Source: Parachlamydiaceae bacterium (GTDB lineage: Bacteria > Chlamydiota > Chlamydiia > Chlamydiales > Parachlamydiaceae). Taken from it: a stretch of 58,451 nucleotides of DNA. How positions within the stretch are numbered: the first letter of the stretch is position 1; the number at the start of each line of letters is the position of its first letter. The position numbers and the translations under genes were made by a program. The notes below the pieces were generated by a model that did no database searches, was not told the origin of the DNA, and saw only the letters and a program-made list of their open reading frames with translations. Below, one piece after another: positions 49,944 to 58,451 of the stretch. Location of the stretch: assembly GCA_030147755.1 (NCBI GenBank), contig JASBUW010000081.1, positions 1 to 58,451 on the forward strand, written 5' to 3'.

Positions 49944-51081
49944 TGCATCTCCGACAAGCAAAGGAAAATTGCGGCGTTTAAGAGCATTAATTGTCAAAGA
50001 AACCTATCAAATTATACGCGATCCCAGCACTTTTTTGATTAGTTTGGTTCTTCCTTTAATTTTGATGTTTCTTTATGGATATGGCGTGTCTTTAGACATG
50101 AATCACTTACGCATTGGACTTGTTTTAGAAGATACATCGCCCGATGCACAAAGCTTTAGTCAATCTTTAGTGGCTTCACGCTATTTTGTTACGCGTATTG
50201 GACGAGATCGACGAGAATTTTTAGACGATATTATCCGTGGGAATATTCGAGGGATTGTGGTTGTTCCTTCTTATTTTTCCTCTTTTCGCCAACGTCCTGA
50301 TAACATTGCACCGATTCAAGTGCTGGCAGATGGCAGTGAACCTAATACAGCAAGTTTTGTACAAAATTACGTACAAGGAGCATGGTCTAATTGGTTGCAG
50401 CAAGAGTCCATTAGCAAAAATTTAAAAGGATTACCGTTGATACGCGCGCAATCTCGCTTTTGGTATAATGAAGAATTAGAAAGTCGTTATGTTTTGATTC
50501 CTGGTTCACTCGCCATTATTATGACCTTAATCGGGACTTTATTGACTGCATTGGTGGTATCCCGTGAGTGGGAGCGGGGGACAATGGAAGCGCTGATGGC
50601 CACGCCGGTTACGATTACAGAATTACTGCTAGCTAAATTAGTTCCTTATTTCGTTTTAGGCATGCTTTCGATGACTATGTGTGCGATCATTGCGGTGTTT
50701 TATTATGATGTGCCTTTTAGAGGCTCTTTTTGGGTATTAACGCTTGTAGCGAGCGTATTTCTTGTTTCAGCGTTGGGGGTTGGTCTTTTGATTTCCTCTA
50801 GTGCACGCAATCAGTTCGTGGCTGCCCAAGCAGCGATGGTAGCAGCTTTTTTACCAGGATTCATTTTATCTGGATTCATTTTTGAAATTGCCAGTATGCC
50901 CACATTTATTCAGATGATCACTTACCTTATTCCAGCTCGTTATTTTGTAGCTTGTCTACAAACACTTTTTCTTGTGGGAAATGTTTGGACGCTTATTATT
51001 CCCAACACTTTAGCGATGTTGGGTATTAGTTCCGTGTTTTTTTTATTAACAGCTTTGCGCACCGTTAAACGCTTGGATTAG
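49927..51081 (+). CDS. ABC-2 type permease (1)
   Basis: About 384 residues from the ATG at 49927, which has GGAG 7 bases before it; an upstream TTG at 49900 is less likely. One N-terminal helix (STFLISLVLPLILMFLYGYG), a large extracytoplasmic loop of about 150 residues, then five helices including LIPGSLAIIMTLIGTLLTAL and the conserved VSREWERGTMEALMATPV. This is the YbhS/YhhJ type of exporter subunit. It pairs with the next gene to form a heterodimer. Confidence 0.93.
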   Translation: MQEPPSASPTSKGKLRRLRALIVKETYQIIRDPSTFLISLVLPLILMFLYGYGVSLDMNHLRIGLVLEDTSPDAQSFSQSLVASRYFVTRIGRDRREFLDDIIRGNIRGIVVVPSYFSSFRQRPDNIAPIQVLADGSEPNTASFVQNYVQGAWSNWLQQESISKNLKGLPLIRAQSRFWYNEELESRYVLIPGSLAIIMTLIGTLLTALVVSREWERGTMEALMATPVTITELLLAKLVPYFVLGMLSMTMCAIIAVFYYDVPFRGSFWVLTLVASVFLVSALGVGLLISSSARNQFVAAQAAMVAAFLPGFILSGFIFEIASMPTFIQMITYLIPARYFVACLQTLFLVGNVWTLIIPNTLAMLGISSVFFLLTALRTVKRLD

Positions 51082-51087
51082 TCAGAT

Positions 51088-52197
51088 ATGTTCACACGTG
51101 TTTTAGCTTTAATTTATAAAGAGCTTTTAGCCGTTTGGCGCGACAAAAAGAGTCGCACTGTCTTGATTGTTCCGCCTATCTTGCAGCTGGTTGTGTTTTC
51201 TTTAGCGGCTACATTGGATGTAAAAAATGTGCCGATTGGAATTCTGAATCGTGATAGTGGAGCAGAAGCGTATGAGCTTGTGCAACGTTTTCATGGTGCT
51301 CCTACATTTAATAAAATTATTTATTTAGAATCTGTCAAAGAGATAGCAGATGTTGTGGACAATCAAAAAGCAGTGATGGTGGTTCATTTAGATGAACAGT
51401 TCTCACGCAATTTAAGAGCCAATAAAAAAGCTGATATCCAACTTGTGATAGATGGACGTAAATCTAATACAGCGCAAATTGTACAAGGCTACGCGCTTAG
51501 TATTATAGATCAATACAATCGCGACTATGCGGCGCGTGTCAATATTGAGCAGCAAAACACAGAAATTTTTCCACGCAATTGGTTTAATCCCAATTTGCTT
51601 TACTATTGGTTTAATGTTCCCAATTTGTCAGGTGTTTTGACACTTTTGATTGGTCTCACGGTCACGGGATTATCCATTGCGCGTGAGCGTGAATTAGGAA
51701 CATTTGATCAGCTGCTTGTTTCTCCTTTGCAACCCATTGAAATTTTGATTGGGAAGACAATCCCTGCTTTGATTATTGGTTTAATTGAAGGATCGGTGAT
51801 TGTGAGTGCAGGAATTTTAATTTTTAAGATTCCTTTTACGGGGTCATTCTTTTTATTGTATAGTGGGATGTTTGTCTTTCTTTGTTCAATTATTGGAGTG
51901 GGATTATTTATCTCTTCTCTTTCGATGACACAGCAACAAGCCATTTTAGGTTCATTTGTATTTATGACACCTGCTGTTTTGTTGTCTGGATATGCCACAC
52001 CCGTTGAGAACATGCCGACCTGGTTGCAGAAAGTGGCGCTTGCAGATCCTTTGTACTATTATCTCATCATTGCAAAAGGAGTCTTCCTCAAAGATATGCC
52101 AGCCTCTATTGTCTTTGACAATATCTGGCCCATGGCCGTGATTGCGTGTTTTACTCTGACGGGTGCAGCGTGGTTTTTTCGGCGTCGTTTAGAATAA
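51088..52197 (+). CDS. ABC-2 type permease (2)
   Basis: 369 residues. Same topology as its neighbour: N-terminal helix near 24-40, extracytoplasmic loop, then helices beginning VPNLSGVLTLLIGLTVTGLS and the conserved IARERELGTFDQLLVSPLQP. It begins 6 bases after the first permease and closes the operon adaptor-ATPase-permease-permease. Substrate unknown; related systems export drugs or membrane-active compounds. Confidence 0.93.
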   Translation: MFTRVLALIYKELLAVWRDKKSRTVLIVPPILQLVVFSLAATLDVKNVPIGILNRDSGAEAYELVQRFHGAPTFNKIIYLESVKEIADVVDNQKAVMVVHLDEQFSRNLRANKKADIQLVIDGRKSNTAQIVQGYALSIIDQYNRDYAARVNIEQQNTEIFPRNWFNPNLLYYWFNVPNLSGVLTLLIGLTVTGLSIARERELGTFDQLLVSPLQPIEILIGKTIPALIIGLIEGSVIVSAGILIFKIPFTGSFFLLYSGMFVFLCSIIGVGLFISSLSMTQQQAILGSFVFMTPAVLLSGYATPVENMPTWLQKVALADPLYYYLIIAKGVFLKDMPASIVFDNIWPMAVIACFTLTGAAWFFRRRLE

Positions 52198-52201
52198 AAA
52201 T

Positions 52202-52582
52202 CTAATCAATCATTTCAATGAGATCGGAATAATTTTTGAGTGCTACATCTGCAGTCAAAAAAATCAAAGGTTCGGCTATAGCTTGAGCGATGAGGATTCG
52301 ATCAAAAGGATCACGGTGAATGTCTGCAAGATGACTAACGGTGAGAGCGTGACGTGCTGTAATAGGTAATTCTAAAAAACCGCTTTCAGTAATAGCATCA
52401 ACTAATTCCTTTATATTAACATCGAGTTTTTTCAATTTTACTTTAATGGTAACTTCCCAAATAGATGCACTGCTTACATAAACTTCATCAGCATTGATAA
52501 TTTTTGAACGTGTTGTTTTGGAAATTCGCCGATCGCTCTTGACACACCAAAGAAAGACGTGGGTATCTAATAACAAGCGCAT
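52202..52582 (-). CDS. PIN-domain toxin
   Basis: 126 residues, complete PIN domain: Asp6 in LLLDTHVFLW, Glu43 in SIWEVTIK, HRDPFDRILIAQA (Asp91, Asp94) and FLTADVAL (Asp112). The LLDTHVFLW start is typical of the PIN group paired with Phd-type antitoxins. It lies 2 bases downstream of its antitoxin and ends 5 bases from the convergent permease gene. Probably an RNA-cleaving toxin. Confidence 0.9.
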   Translation of the reverse strand: MRLLLDTHVFLWCVKSDRRISKTTRSKIINADEVYVSSASIWEVTIKVKLKKLDVNIKELVDAITESGFLELPITARHALTVSHLADIHRDPFDRILIAQAIAEPLIFLTADVALKNYSDLIEMID

Positions 52583-52584
52583 AA

Positions 52585-52812
52585 TTAAGTCTCGAATTCT
52601 CTAATTAAATCATCAGGCAAAGGATCATCGAAATCTTTGGCAATCTTAATTTTTCCTTTCATCACACCAAATCGTCTTGGCTTTTTACGAATAGATTCTA
52701 ATTTAGCAACAGGTTTTCCAGCCATGGCAATGATAATTGTATTGCCGTGAATTACTGCATCTACAAGTTTCGAAAATTGTGTTTTAGCTTCATGAATATT
52801 GACTATGCGCAT
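52585..52812 (-). CDS. Phd/YefM-type antitoxin
   Basis: 75 residues. The start MRIVNIHEAKTQFSKLVDAV and IIIAMAGKPVAKLESI form the Phd/YefM DNA-binding fold; the acidic end (DFDDPLPDDLIREFET) should neutralise the toxin. First gene of the pair. A perfect inverted repeat upstream (52835-52853) is the likely operator. Confidence 0.9.
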   Translation of the reverse strand: MRIVNIHEAKTQFSKLVDAVIHGNTIIIAMAGKPVAKLESIRKKPRRFGVMKGKIKIAKDFDDPLPDDLIREFET

Positions 52813-52834
52813 ATTATCTCTCTTTAATTAGATA

Positions 52835-52853
52835 GACTAAACTAAGTTTAGTC
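52835..52853. promoter_or_regulatory. Operator-like inverted repeat before the Phd gene
   Basis: GACTAAAC-TAA-GTTTAGTC is a perfect 8-bp inverted repeat 23 bases upstream of the antitoxin start codon, where a Phd-type repressor would bind. Confidence 0.6.
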
Positions 52854-52879
52854 GATATTGTTAATAATTGCAAGTATCT

Positions 52880-52981
52880 TCAATTCTGAAAGAGCGGCAT
52901 ATGACTTTGCAAATCTAACATTAAATAATTTTGCAACTGTCTTATTAGTTCATTGGGTCCACTAAATGCTGGTACAAGCGT
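52880..52981 (-). pseudogene. Possible C-terminal gene remnant
   Basis: On the minus strand, directly after the BatD-like gene in another frame, one reads ETLVPAFSGPNELIRQLQ then NYLMLDLQSHMPLFQN-stop, without a start codon. The composition is natural, so it may be the end of a deleted gene that once followed the BatD-like gene. Low certainty; a chance frame is possible. Confidence 0.3.
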
Positions 52982-52983
52982 CT

Positions 52984-54009
52984 CTATTCATGCACACTGC
53001 CTAACGCGTTAATAACTGCTTTCACTTTTTGAATTGCATCTGAGAAGGTGGGGACAGCATAAGCTGAGCCGGCAAATTTAGCTTTATCACTTTCCTTTAA
53101 TAAGGCGATAATCTCTTCTTTCAAATCGGCAGGCAAGGCGTGCTTCGCAAGCTGATGCCGAATTTCACGTGTAGTGAGCCCTTGCCTTTTGATTTTAATG
53201 CGTTCCTCTAGAAACGATAATAAAATCGAAGTTAACTTAGCGTAAGCTTCATCTGGAGGTAAAGACGTTTTTTCTAGCTCTGTTAAAGCTTGCTTAGCTT
53301 GTTGAGGAGGATCGACAATAGGTTGAGGATGGAAGAATGCTTTCAATGATTCACGCATCCTATATGCAAGCCCTCCTAGTCCACTTAAAACGATTCCTAG
53401 CAATAAACTTAGCCAAGGAAAGGTGTGCTGCTGGATGAGCCGTTGATTACGTTGCTTCTCTTTTTCTAAAGCTTCCGGGCTTTCTAGAAATTGGCGATTA
53501 GCTTGCGTCAATCCTAAAGGAAATTGTGCATCTAGCGTCGCTAAAGGAGCCAGATTAGTGTTAGGCGAAGCAGTGGGTGGATTCACTTGAATAGAGAAAA
53601 TAGGTGTAGGAACAGCCAAAGTATCTTCTTGTTTTTCTTTAGGTAAAAAGGGAATGGTTAAAAAAGAGAGTCTTTGTGTTCCTTCTTGAACCGGAATTAA
53701 GCGAATGGTTAATCGCTGTGCTTGAGTTTTAGTTTCTGTTGCAACAGGAAATGCCTCCCAATGTTCAAGGGAAAAAGCGGGTAATAAAGGATTAGCCGAC
53801 CATATGAGTGGCTCAATGAGTGTCAAAAGGTCTAATTCATAAGACTCAGGATAATGAAAGGTTCCTTCAATTTCTAAGGATTCTCCTATTTTTACTTGAT
53901 CTGAGCTTACCTGCAGCATGATAGCAAAAGGTGCTTTAAGATCAGAATGCCATTTTATTTCTCCATAGAGGCATAGAGGAAAAATCAACCATAACCAGCC
54001 ATATCTCAT
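52984..54009 (-). CDS. BatD/DUF4381-like membrane protein
   Basis: 341 residues. A signal peptide (about 1-17, YGWLWLIFPLCLYG) leads to a beta domain (about 25-140, with DQVKIGESLEIEGTFHYPES); one membrane helix follows near 200-216 (FPWLSLLLGIVLSGLGGLAY), then a cytoplasmic helical end (LTTREIRHQLAKHALPADL). The layout and place after MoxR and DUF58 genes resemble BatD in aerotolerance-type clusters. It overlaps the DUF58 gene by 4 bases (ATGA). The usual BatA/BatB (VWA) genes are not found after it. Confidence 0.7.
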   Translation of the reverse strand: MRYGWLWLIFPLCLYGEIKWHSDLKAPFAIMLQVSSDQVKIGESLEIEGTFHYPESYELDLLTLIEPLIWSANPLLPAFSLEHWEAFPVATETKTQAQRLTIRLIPVQEGTQRLSFLTIPFLPKEKQEDTLAVPTPIFSIQVNPPTASPNTNLAPLATLDAQFPLGLTQANRQFLESPEALEKEKQRNQRLIQQHTFPWLSLLLGIVLSGLGGLAYRMRESLKAFFHPQPIVDPPQQAKQALTELEKTSLPPDEAYAKLTSILLSFLEERIKIKRQGLTTREIRHQLAKHALPADLKEEIIALLKESDKAKFAGSAYAVPTFSDAIQKVKAVINALGSVHE

Positions 54010-54884
54010 TTACGATGTCTCCTTAATTTAAAGAAACGGTAGAGGACATCGCTCGAAGATTCACTGGTATTTAAAGAAATTAAATCGACTCCCAGGCGTT
54101 GAAAAAGTTGTGTCAAAGCTTGTTGCTGAGTTTGTACGCGATTTTCAAAGTGTTGACGTACACTTGCATGAGAGGTATCAACTAAATGCTCAACAGAAGT
54201 TTCTAAATCACGTAAAGTGAATAATCCTTTGGGAGCAAAGACATGTTCATAAGCATCATAAACATAAAAACTAATCAATTCATGACGTTTAGCAATTAAA
54301 GTCGCTTCCCATTTGAAATCACTCGTTAGAAAATCAGAAATGAGAAAACAAATGGCATGTTTGCGCTGCACTTGACCTAAAAATGCCAACGCTTTTTGTA
54401 CATTTGTTCCTTTATGACGCGGTTTAAAATAAAGGAGTTCTCGAATCGTGCGTAAAACATGCCGTACACCCTTTTTAGGTTTTAAGTATAATTCGACTTC
54501 GCTTGAAAATAAGAGCAATCCCACTTTATCTTGATTTTTGATGGCAGAAAAAGCTAAAAGAGCTGCTAGCTCTGCGATGAGCTCGCTTTTTAGATGCTGC
54601 GTATGGCTATAACGCGCAGAAGCGGATACATCGACAATTAACATGACGGTCAATTCGCGTTCTTCGCGGAAATTTTTCACATAAGGACGTTGCGAACGAG
54701 CGGTGACATTCCAATCAATGCTGCGGATATCATCGCCTGCTTGGTATTCACGCACATCTTCAAATTCAATGCCTCTACCTTTGAAAACAGAACGATAGAA
54801 ACCTGCAAAAACATCATCAACGTTGCGTAGAGCGCGAATTTGTAAGCGACGAATGTGCTGAAACGCTTCTAATGAGGGATCCAT
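54006..54884 (-). CDS. DUF58 protein with von Willebrand A-like fold
   Basis: 292 residues. The DUF58 signature FEDVREYQAGDDIRSIDWN and NVTARSQRPYVKNFREERE is intact, followed by VMLIVDVSASARYS (a metal-site-like DxSxS) and a Rossmann-like alternation. Such proteins always stand beside MoxR-type ATPases and are thought to be their partners in assembling or inserting cofactors or membrane proteins. Begins 3 bases after the MoxR stop codon. No membrane helix is seen. Confidence 0.9.
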   Translation of the reverse strand: MDPSLEAFQHIRRLQIRALRNVDDVFAGFYRSVFKGRGIEFEDVREYQAGDDIRSIDWNVTARSQRPYVKNFREERELTVMLIVDVSASARYSHTQHLKSELIAELAALLAFSAIKNQDKVGLLLFSSEVELYLKPKKGVRHVLRTIRELLYFKPRHKGTNVQKALAFLGQVQRKHAICFLISDFLTSDFKWEATLIAKRHELISFYVYDAYEHVFAPKGLFTLRDLETSVEHLVDTSHASVRQHFENRVQTQQQALTQLFQRLGVDLISLNTSESSSDVLYRFFKLRRHRK

Positions 54885-54887
54885 AGT

Positions 54888-55880
54888 TTAAGGCACAGGC
54901 AGAGTTTCTAGGATGCGTGTCACCATGTCATCCGTGGTTAAATTTTGCGCTTCCGCTTCATAAGAGAGGCGTAAACGATGGCGCAAAATAGGATGCGCGA
55001 CATCTTTGAGATCTTGCGGTGTCACAAAGTAGCGTCCTGCCAACAAGGCACGTACTTTAGAGGCTTGTTTAAGCGCCAATGCAGCGCGTGGAGAAGCGCC
55101 GTATTCTAACAGCCCTTCAACAGGAATTTTAAATTGTTTAGGATCTCGGGTCGCTTGCACAATATTCAACAAGTAGTCGACGACACGCTCATCTAAATAA
55201 ACAGCATCGACTAATTGACGGAGCTCCATTAAAGTTTGAATGTCTAAAAGAGATTCGACTTGAGGCGGAGGACCAATATGTCCCATGCGCTGCAAGATCA
55301 CTTTCTCTTCTTCACGTGAAGGATAGGTCAATTTTACTTTCATCATAAAGCGATCGGTCTGCGCTTCTGCTAAAGGATAGGTTCCTTCTTGCTCAATCGG
55401 ATTTTGTGTAGCAATCACAAGAAATGGTTTGGGAGCAGGGAAAGTTTCGCCGCCAATCGTCACTTGTTTTTCTTGCATTACTTCGAGTAAAGCGGACTGC
55501 ACTTTGGCGGGTGCACGATTGATTTCATCGGCCAGTAAGATATTGGTGAAAATGGGACCTTTTTTGACGTAGAAAGAGCCATCTTTGGGATTATAAACAG
55601 GCGTTCCAATGAGATCGCCCGGTAATAAATCGGGTGTAAATTGAATGCGTTTGAAATCGCAATGCACGGTTTGAGCTAATGTGTTGGCTGCTAATGTTTT
55701 AGCGAGCCCAGGCACACCTTCTAATAGCAGGTGGCCATCTGCTAAAAGACCAATTAAAAGCGAGTAAATCAGTTCATCCTGTCCAACGACAACTTTGTGG
55801 ATCTCTTGCTTCAAACGCTTGAGGATCTCTAGCGCGTGTTTAATTTGTTGAGGAATGGATTGTGGATTTTCGGCAGTCAT
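54888..55880 (-). CDS. MoxR-family AAA+ ATPase
   Basis: 330 residues. Walker A GVPGLAKT, Walker B NILLADEINRAPAKVQSALLEVMQE, and QTDRFMMKVKL and GASPRAALALKQ segments are all typical of MoxR. It acts as a chaperone-like ATPase, with the DUF58 protein as partner. First gene of the MoxR-DUF58-BatD-like operon, and 47 bases after the histidine kinase gene, so the kinase may belong to the same transcript. Confidence 0.95.
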   Translation of the reverse strand: MTAENPQSIPQQIKHALEILKRLKQEIHKVVVGQDELIYSLLIGLLADGHLLLEGVPGLAKTLAANTLAQTVHCDFKRIQFTPDLLPGDLIGTPVYNPKDGSFYVKKGPIFTNILLADEINRAPAKVQSALLEVMQEKQVTIGGETFPAPKPFLVIATQNPIEQEGTYPLAEAQTDRFMMKVKLTYPSREEEKVILQRMGHIGPPPQVESLLDIQTLMELRQLVDAVYLDERVVDYLLNIVQATRDPKQFKIPVEGLLEYGASPRAALALKQASKVRALLAGRYFVTPQDLKDVAHPILRHRLRLSYEAEAQNLTTDDMVTRILETLPVP

Positions 55881-55927
55881 TAGGGCGTATCCTCTTTTGA
55901 GTAAAACCCTATTAATGCCACAAAACC

Positions 55928-57700
55928 TTATGCGTTGTCCATGTCCTTTTTTTGCTTGGGGATACGAATGGTAAAAGTCGTGCCTTTACCTAATTCAGAT
56001 TGTAAACTTATGGTTCCAAAGTGTTTATCTACAATGGTTTTAACAATAGATAATCCGAGTCCTGATCCACCCATCTTCTTCGAGTGAGCCTTATCCACGG
56101 TATAAAAACGATCAAAGATATGTTCTTGGTCTGCAGCTGGAATTCCAATGCCTTTATCGGCGACCTGTACAATAGCTTCTTCCGGAGTTTCGTCAATGAT
56201 CAAGCGAATGTGAGCAGGACGTGTAGAATATTTCGCTGCATTTTCCATTAAATTGACGATGGCTAATTCTAATAAATCAGCATCGGCAATTAAAACGACA
56301 TCATTTTCTTGACGTTTTTCGATGAAAATTTGCGCATCCGGATAGGCTTCGCGTACCATATAAGCATAATGTTCGGAGACATCATGCAGATTACATTCAC
56401 TGAGGCGAGAAGAAGGAATATTTTCAATATCTGCTAACGTCAATAAATCTTTGATTAAAGTCGTCATCCGATTACAACTACGCACAATTTTAGACGTAAT
56501 TTCTTCTTGTGTTTCACGGGGAAGACCTGGATTATCGTGCAATGCTTCGGCAAAACCACGAATCACAGTAATCGGTGTTTTTAACTCATGAGAAGCATTG
56601 GCAATAAAATCGCGGCGCATTTCAAACAATTTATAATGGGCTGTTTTATCCTGTAAAACTAAAATGGCGCCCGCATCATTTTTCTGTGGAGCTGCGACGA
56701 TATCTAAATAAATTTTCTTGCCATCTAAATAAGCTTCTAACGTGTCTGTCAAAGGTTTTTCTTCCTCTTGGCAGCGCTGTAAAAGATTGCGGCAATTTTC
56801 TTGATGTAAGACGGAAAAATCCTCTCCAATCAATGAATTAGAAGGCAAGTTAATGAGTTTAGTCACCATATGGTTGCTATAGGTGATATGCATATTGCCA
56901 TCTACAGCGATAACCCCTTCGACTAGAGATTCCAAGATCGATTCTTTTTCATTACGCTCTTTGGTAATCGTATCAATGTGGTTTTGGATCTTGGCGGAAA
57001 GGCTATTGAGAGTAAAAGCTAATTTACTGAAATCATCCGATGCGTTTGCATTCCCTAAATGAATTTCAGGCAACACGTGTTGGGCGCCCTCTTGATAAGG
57101 TTTCACGGCATTAATAATTTGCTGAATCGGCTTTGTGAGGTGATGAATGACAAACCATGTCATTAAGCTAAACATTAACAAAATCACAGTGGCAAATCCC
57201 AAAAAGCCCATTTCAAAATCGTGAGTAATTTCGGTCACATATTGATGAGGAAAAGCTGTCCGTAGGACATAAGTTTGTCCGTGAAAATCAAACGCTTTGG
57301 CAAAATAAGAAAATTTTTGGTTAAGGAGCTGAGAGTAATCTTCGTGATAACCAATTCCTTCTTGAAACGCTTGTAAAACTTCTGGATGATCCACCACATA
57401 ATTTTGACTAAATTTGGGTCCTAACACGCGTTTTGTATGGGAATCATAGAGCACTTTGCGTTCATCGCTGATGACGCTACTGCGAAAAAACATTAAACTT
57501 TTCTGATCTTTTAGGCGTCGCACTAAAGCTTCATTGTTAGGGGCTTCTTTAATATTGGCAATGATTTCTGAGGTTCGATCGTCCATTGCCTGAAAGATAA
57601 TACGATGTACCCAGCTTGTCACAAAGGGGAACATCAGAACAATGAACACCAAGAAAACCGCAAGATAACTGATGAAAATTTTCTGTCTGAAGCTAAACAT
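55928..57700 (-). CDS. PhoR/VicK-type sensor histidine kinase
   Basis: 590 residues. Two membrane helices (about 8-28 and 168-188) frame a periplasmic sensor of 140 residues; HAMP (189-240), a PAS domain (about 253-350, LVEGVIAVDGNMHITYSN), HisKA with NASHELKTPITVIRGF (phospho-His) and an HATPase domain with NLMENAAKYS, DKGIGIP and GGSGLGLSIVK follow. The domain order matches PhoR/VicK. No response regulator gene is next to it in the window; that partner may lie elsewhere. Confidence 0.94.
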   Translation of the reverse strand: MFSFRQKIFISYLAVFLVFIVLMFPFVTSWVHRIIFQAMDDRTSEIIANIKEAPNNEALVRRLKDQKSLMFFRSSVISDERKVLYDSHTKRVLGPKFSQNYVVDHPEVLQAFQEGIGYHEDYSQLLNQKFSYFAKAFDFHGQTYVLRTAFPHQYVTEITHDFEMGFLGFATVILLMFSLMTWFVIHHLTKPIQQIINAVKPYQEGAQHVLPEIHLGNANASDDFSKLAFTLNSLSAKIQNHIDTITKERNEKESILESLVEGVIAVDGNMHITYSNHMVTKLINLPSNSLIGEDFSVLHQENCRNLLQRCQEEEKPLTDTLEAYLDGKKIYLDIVAAPQKNDAGAILVLQDKTAHYKLFEMRRDFIANASHELKTPITVIRGFAEALHDNPGLPRETQEEITSKIVRSCNRMTTLIKDLLTLADIENIPSSRLSECNLHDVSEHYAYMVREAYPDAQIFIEKRQENDVVLIADADLLELAIVNLMENAAKYSTRPAHIRLIIDETPEEAIVQVADKGIGIPAADQEHIFDRFYTVDKAHSKKMGGSGLGLSIVKTIVDKHFGTISLQSELGKGTTFTIRIPKQKKDMDNA

Positions 57701-57910
57701 AAAAGACTTAACCTATTTTTAGAATTTATATTAGAAATTATAACAAAGATTTGAATTAAAATAAAGTTAATTATTCTTGTGAAATTGATGAAGAACAAAT
57801 TAAGATTGGTAATTTAAAGTTTGTAGTTATGATGCAACTAAGAAAATGAGATTGATAAAAGTTTTTTGATTTTGTTAACATGTCCTTATTCTTTTAAAGA
57901 AAGAGGTTCT

Positions 57911-58210
57911 ATGGACCACGAACAGCTGCTTGCATTGTTGCCAGATTTTTGCGAAATAATAAAAGACTTTGAAGGATTAAAAAGAGAAGCCACACAAAAT
58001 TCTGAAGCAAATAAAGAAATTAAAAAAGATCTTGATTATAAATTTGGAAGAATTGAGAAAGCAATCAAAGAATTATCAAATAGAGTCGATGTATTAACAG
58101 ATAAAATTTATTCTTTAAATGCGAAGACGGGTCATATAGAAGGTATATTACATGCCAGAGAAAGCCTTTGGAAACACCAAAGGACATTAGTTGGAAAAAA
58201 CGAATTTTAA
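57911..58210 (+). CDS. Hypothetical small coiled-coil protein
   Basis: 99 residues from the ATG at 57911 (AGAGG upstream). Residues 20-85 are a charged helix with heptad-like spacing (KEIKKDLDYKFGRIEKAIKE, LSNRVDVLTDKIYSLNAKTG). No signal or membrane segment. It ends 45 bases before a hairpin element, which may have shortened the original gene. Function unknown. Confidence 0.55.
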   Translation: MDHEQLLALLPDFCEIIKDFEGLKREATQNSEANKEIKKDLDYKFGRIEKAIKELSNRVDVLTDKIYSLNAKTGHIEGILHARESLWKHQRTLVGKNEF

Positions 58211-58254
58211 ATAGCATTTTGACATGTTCACTGTATGTTCAAAATCTGGTTTTT

Positions 58255-58451
58255 AGCGATGCCGCTAAGCCCTTTAGGGCGTCTGAACGAAGCCCACAGT
58301 GGCCGAAGGGAACTGTGGGTATGATAGATAGAAAGATAGAGTCCTTTAGGACGATTCAAAAATGATTCGCTACTGAGTCGCCCTAAAGGGCTCTAGAATA
58401 TGAGTAAGCATACTCACAGTTCCCTTCGGTCACTGTGGGCTTCGTTCAGAC
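58255..58451. repeat. Second copy of the inner palindromic element (cut by window edge)
   Basis: AGCGATGCCGCTAAGCCCTT begins a 197+ base palindrome whose arms contain GAAGCCCACAGT and AAGGGAACTGTGGGTATG and return as ACTCACAGTTCCCTTCGGT, ending the window in CTTCGTTCAGAC. It matches the inner part of 1597-1815 but lacks the ACTCACC ends, and its middle differs (AGTCCTTTAGGACGATTC). Thus the core exists alone as well as inside the element at 1536. Confidence 0.8.

Noticed and set aside
58168-58365. 65-codon open frame running into the right-end repeat
   Set aside because: It overlaps the coiled-coil gene in another frame and then enters the hairpin element; not a gene.

Overview
This window looks like a chromosome segment of an environmental, amoeba-associated chlamydia (Parachlamydiaceae, Protochlamydia/Parachlamydia-like). 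The basis is gene content: a roughly 720-residue GreA with a long chlamydia-type N-terminal extension, a free-standing nqrA, hemB and greA in the same neighbourhood, and a gspD-gspE-gspF-gspG cluster followed by several small pseudopilin-like genes and an Rsm22-like methyltransferase, an order I recall from Chlamydia. The DNA is AT-rich, and the accessory gene types (ankyrin protein, LuxR regulators, toxin-antitoxin pairs, DUF4143-type ATPases, many hairpin repeats) fit an amoeba symbiont rather than the reduced Chlamydia.

Layout. 1-1880: a broken transposase, two families of long nested hairpins and one small unknown gene. 1884-12050: housekeeping genes (greA-rdgB-NYN nuclease, mutY, bcp plus a glycosyltransferase, hemB) with an ankyrin membrane protein and a DUF4143 ATPase inserted between them. 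12071-12755: a VapBC pair. 12916-16537: a compact locus of two paralogous LuxR-type regulators enclosing an ATP-grasp enzyme and a short-chain dehydrogenase, with phased CGTAA/TTACG half-sites in front of the two enzyme genes. 16650-16910: a repeat-rich relic of a Fic gene. 16930-22877: a complete RND efflux operon (outer-membrane factor, pump, adaptor). 22880-28350: relics, small unknown genes, a YjbH-type outer-membrane protein, an AAA ATPase and palindromic repeats. 28354-32651: nqrA and four orphan genes, one an exported LURP-one-like protein. 32939-45433: the type II secretion-like operon plus methyltransferase, GT92 enzyme and a tiny membrane protein. 45444-47289: a third DUF4143 ATPase with a paired-palindrome leader and two overlapping chimeric hairpins. 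47331-52197: an adaptor-ABC-permease-permease exporter. 52202-52853: a PIN/Phd pair. 52880-57700: histidine kinase, MoxR, DUF58 and a BatD-like protein. The window ends inside a second copy of a hairpin element.

The strongest candidates for something undescribed are: (1) the chimeric hairpins, in which a conserved asymmetric core is embedded in outer and inner arms that differ between copies yet are always self-complementary; (2) the LuxR/ATP-grasp/SDR/LuxR locus with its phased operator; (3) the association of each of three stand-alone ATPase genes with palindromic repeats; and (4) four pseudopilins that all lack the glycine normally found before the prepilin cleavage site. Everything rests on reading sequence alone; no database search was possible.
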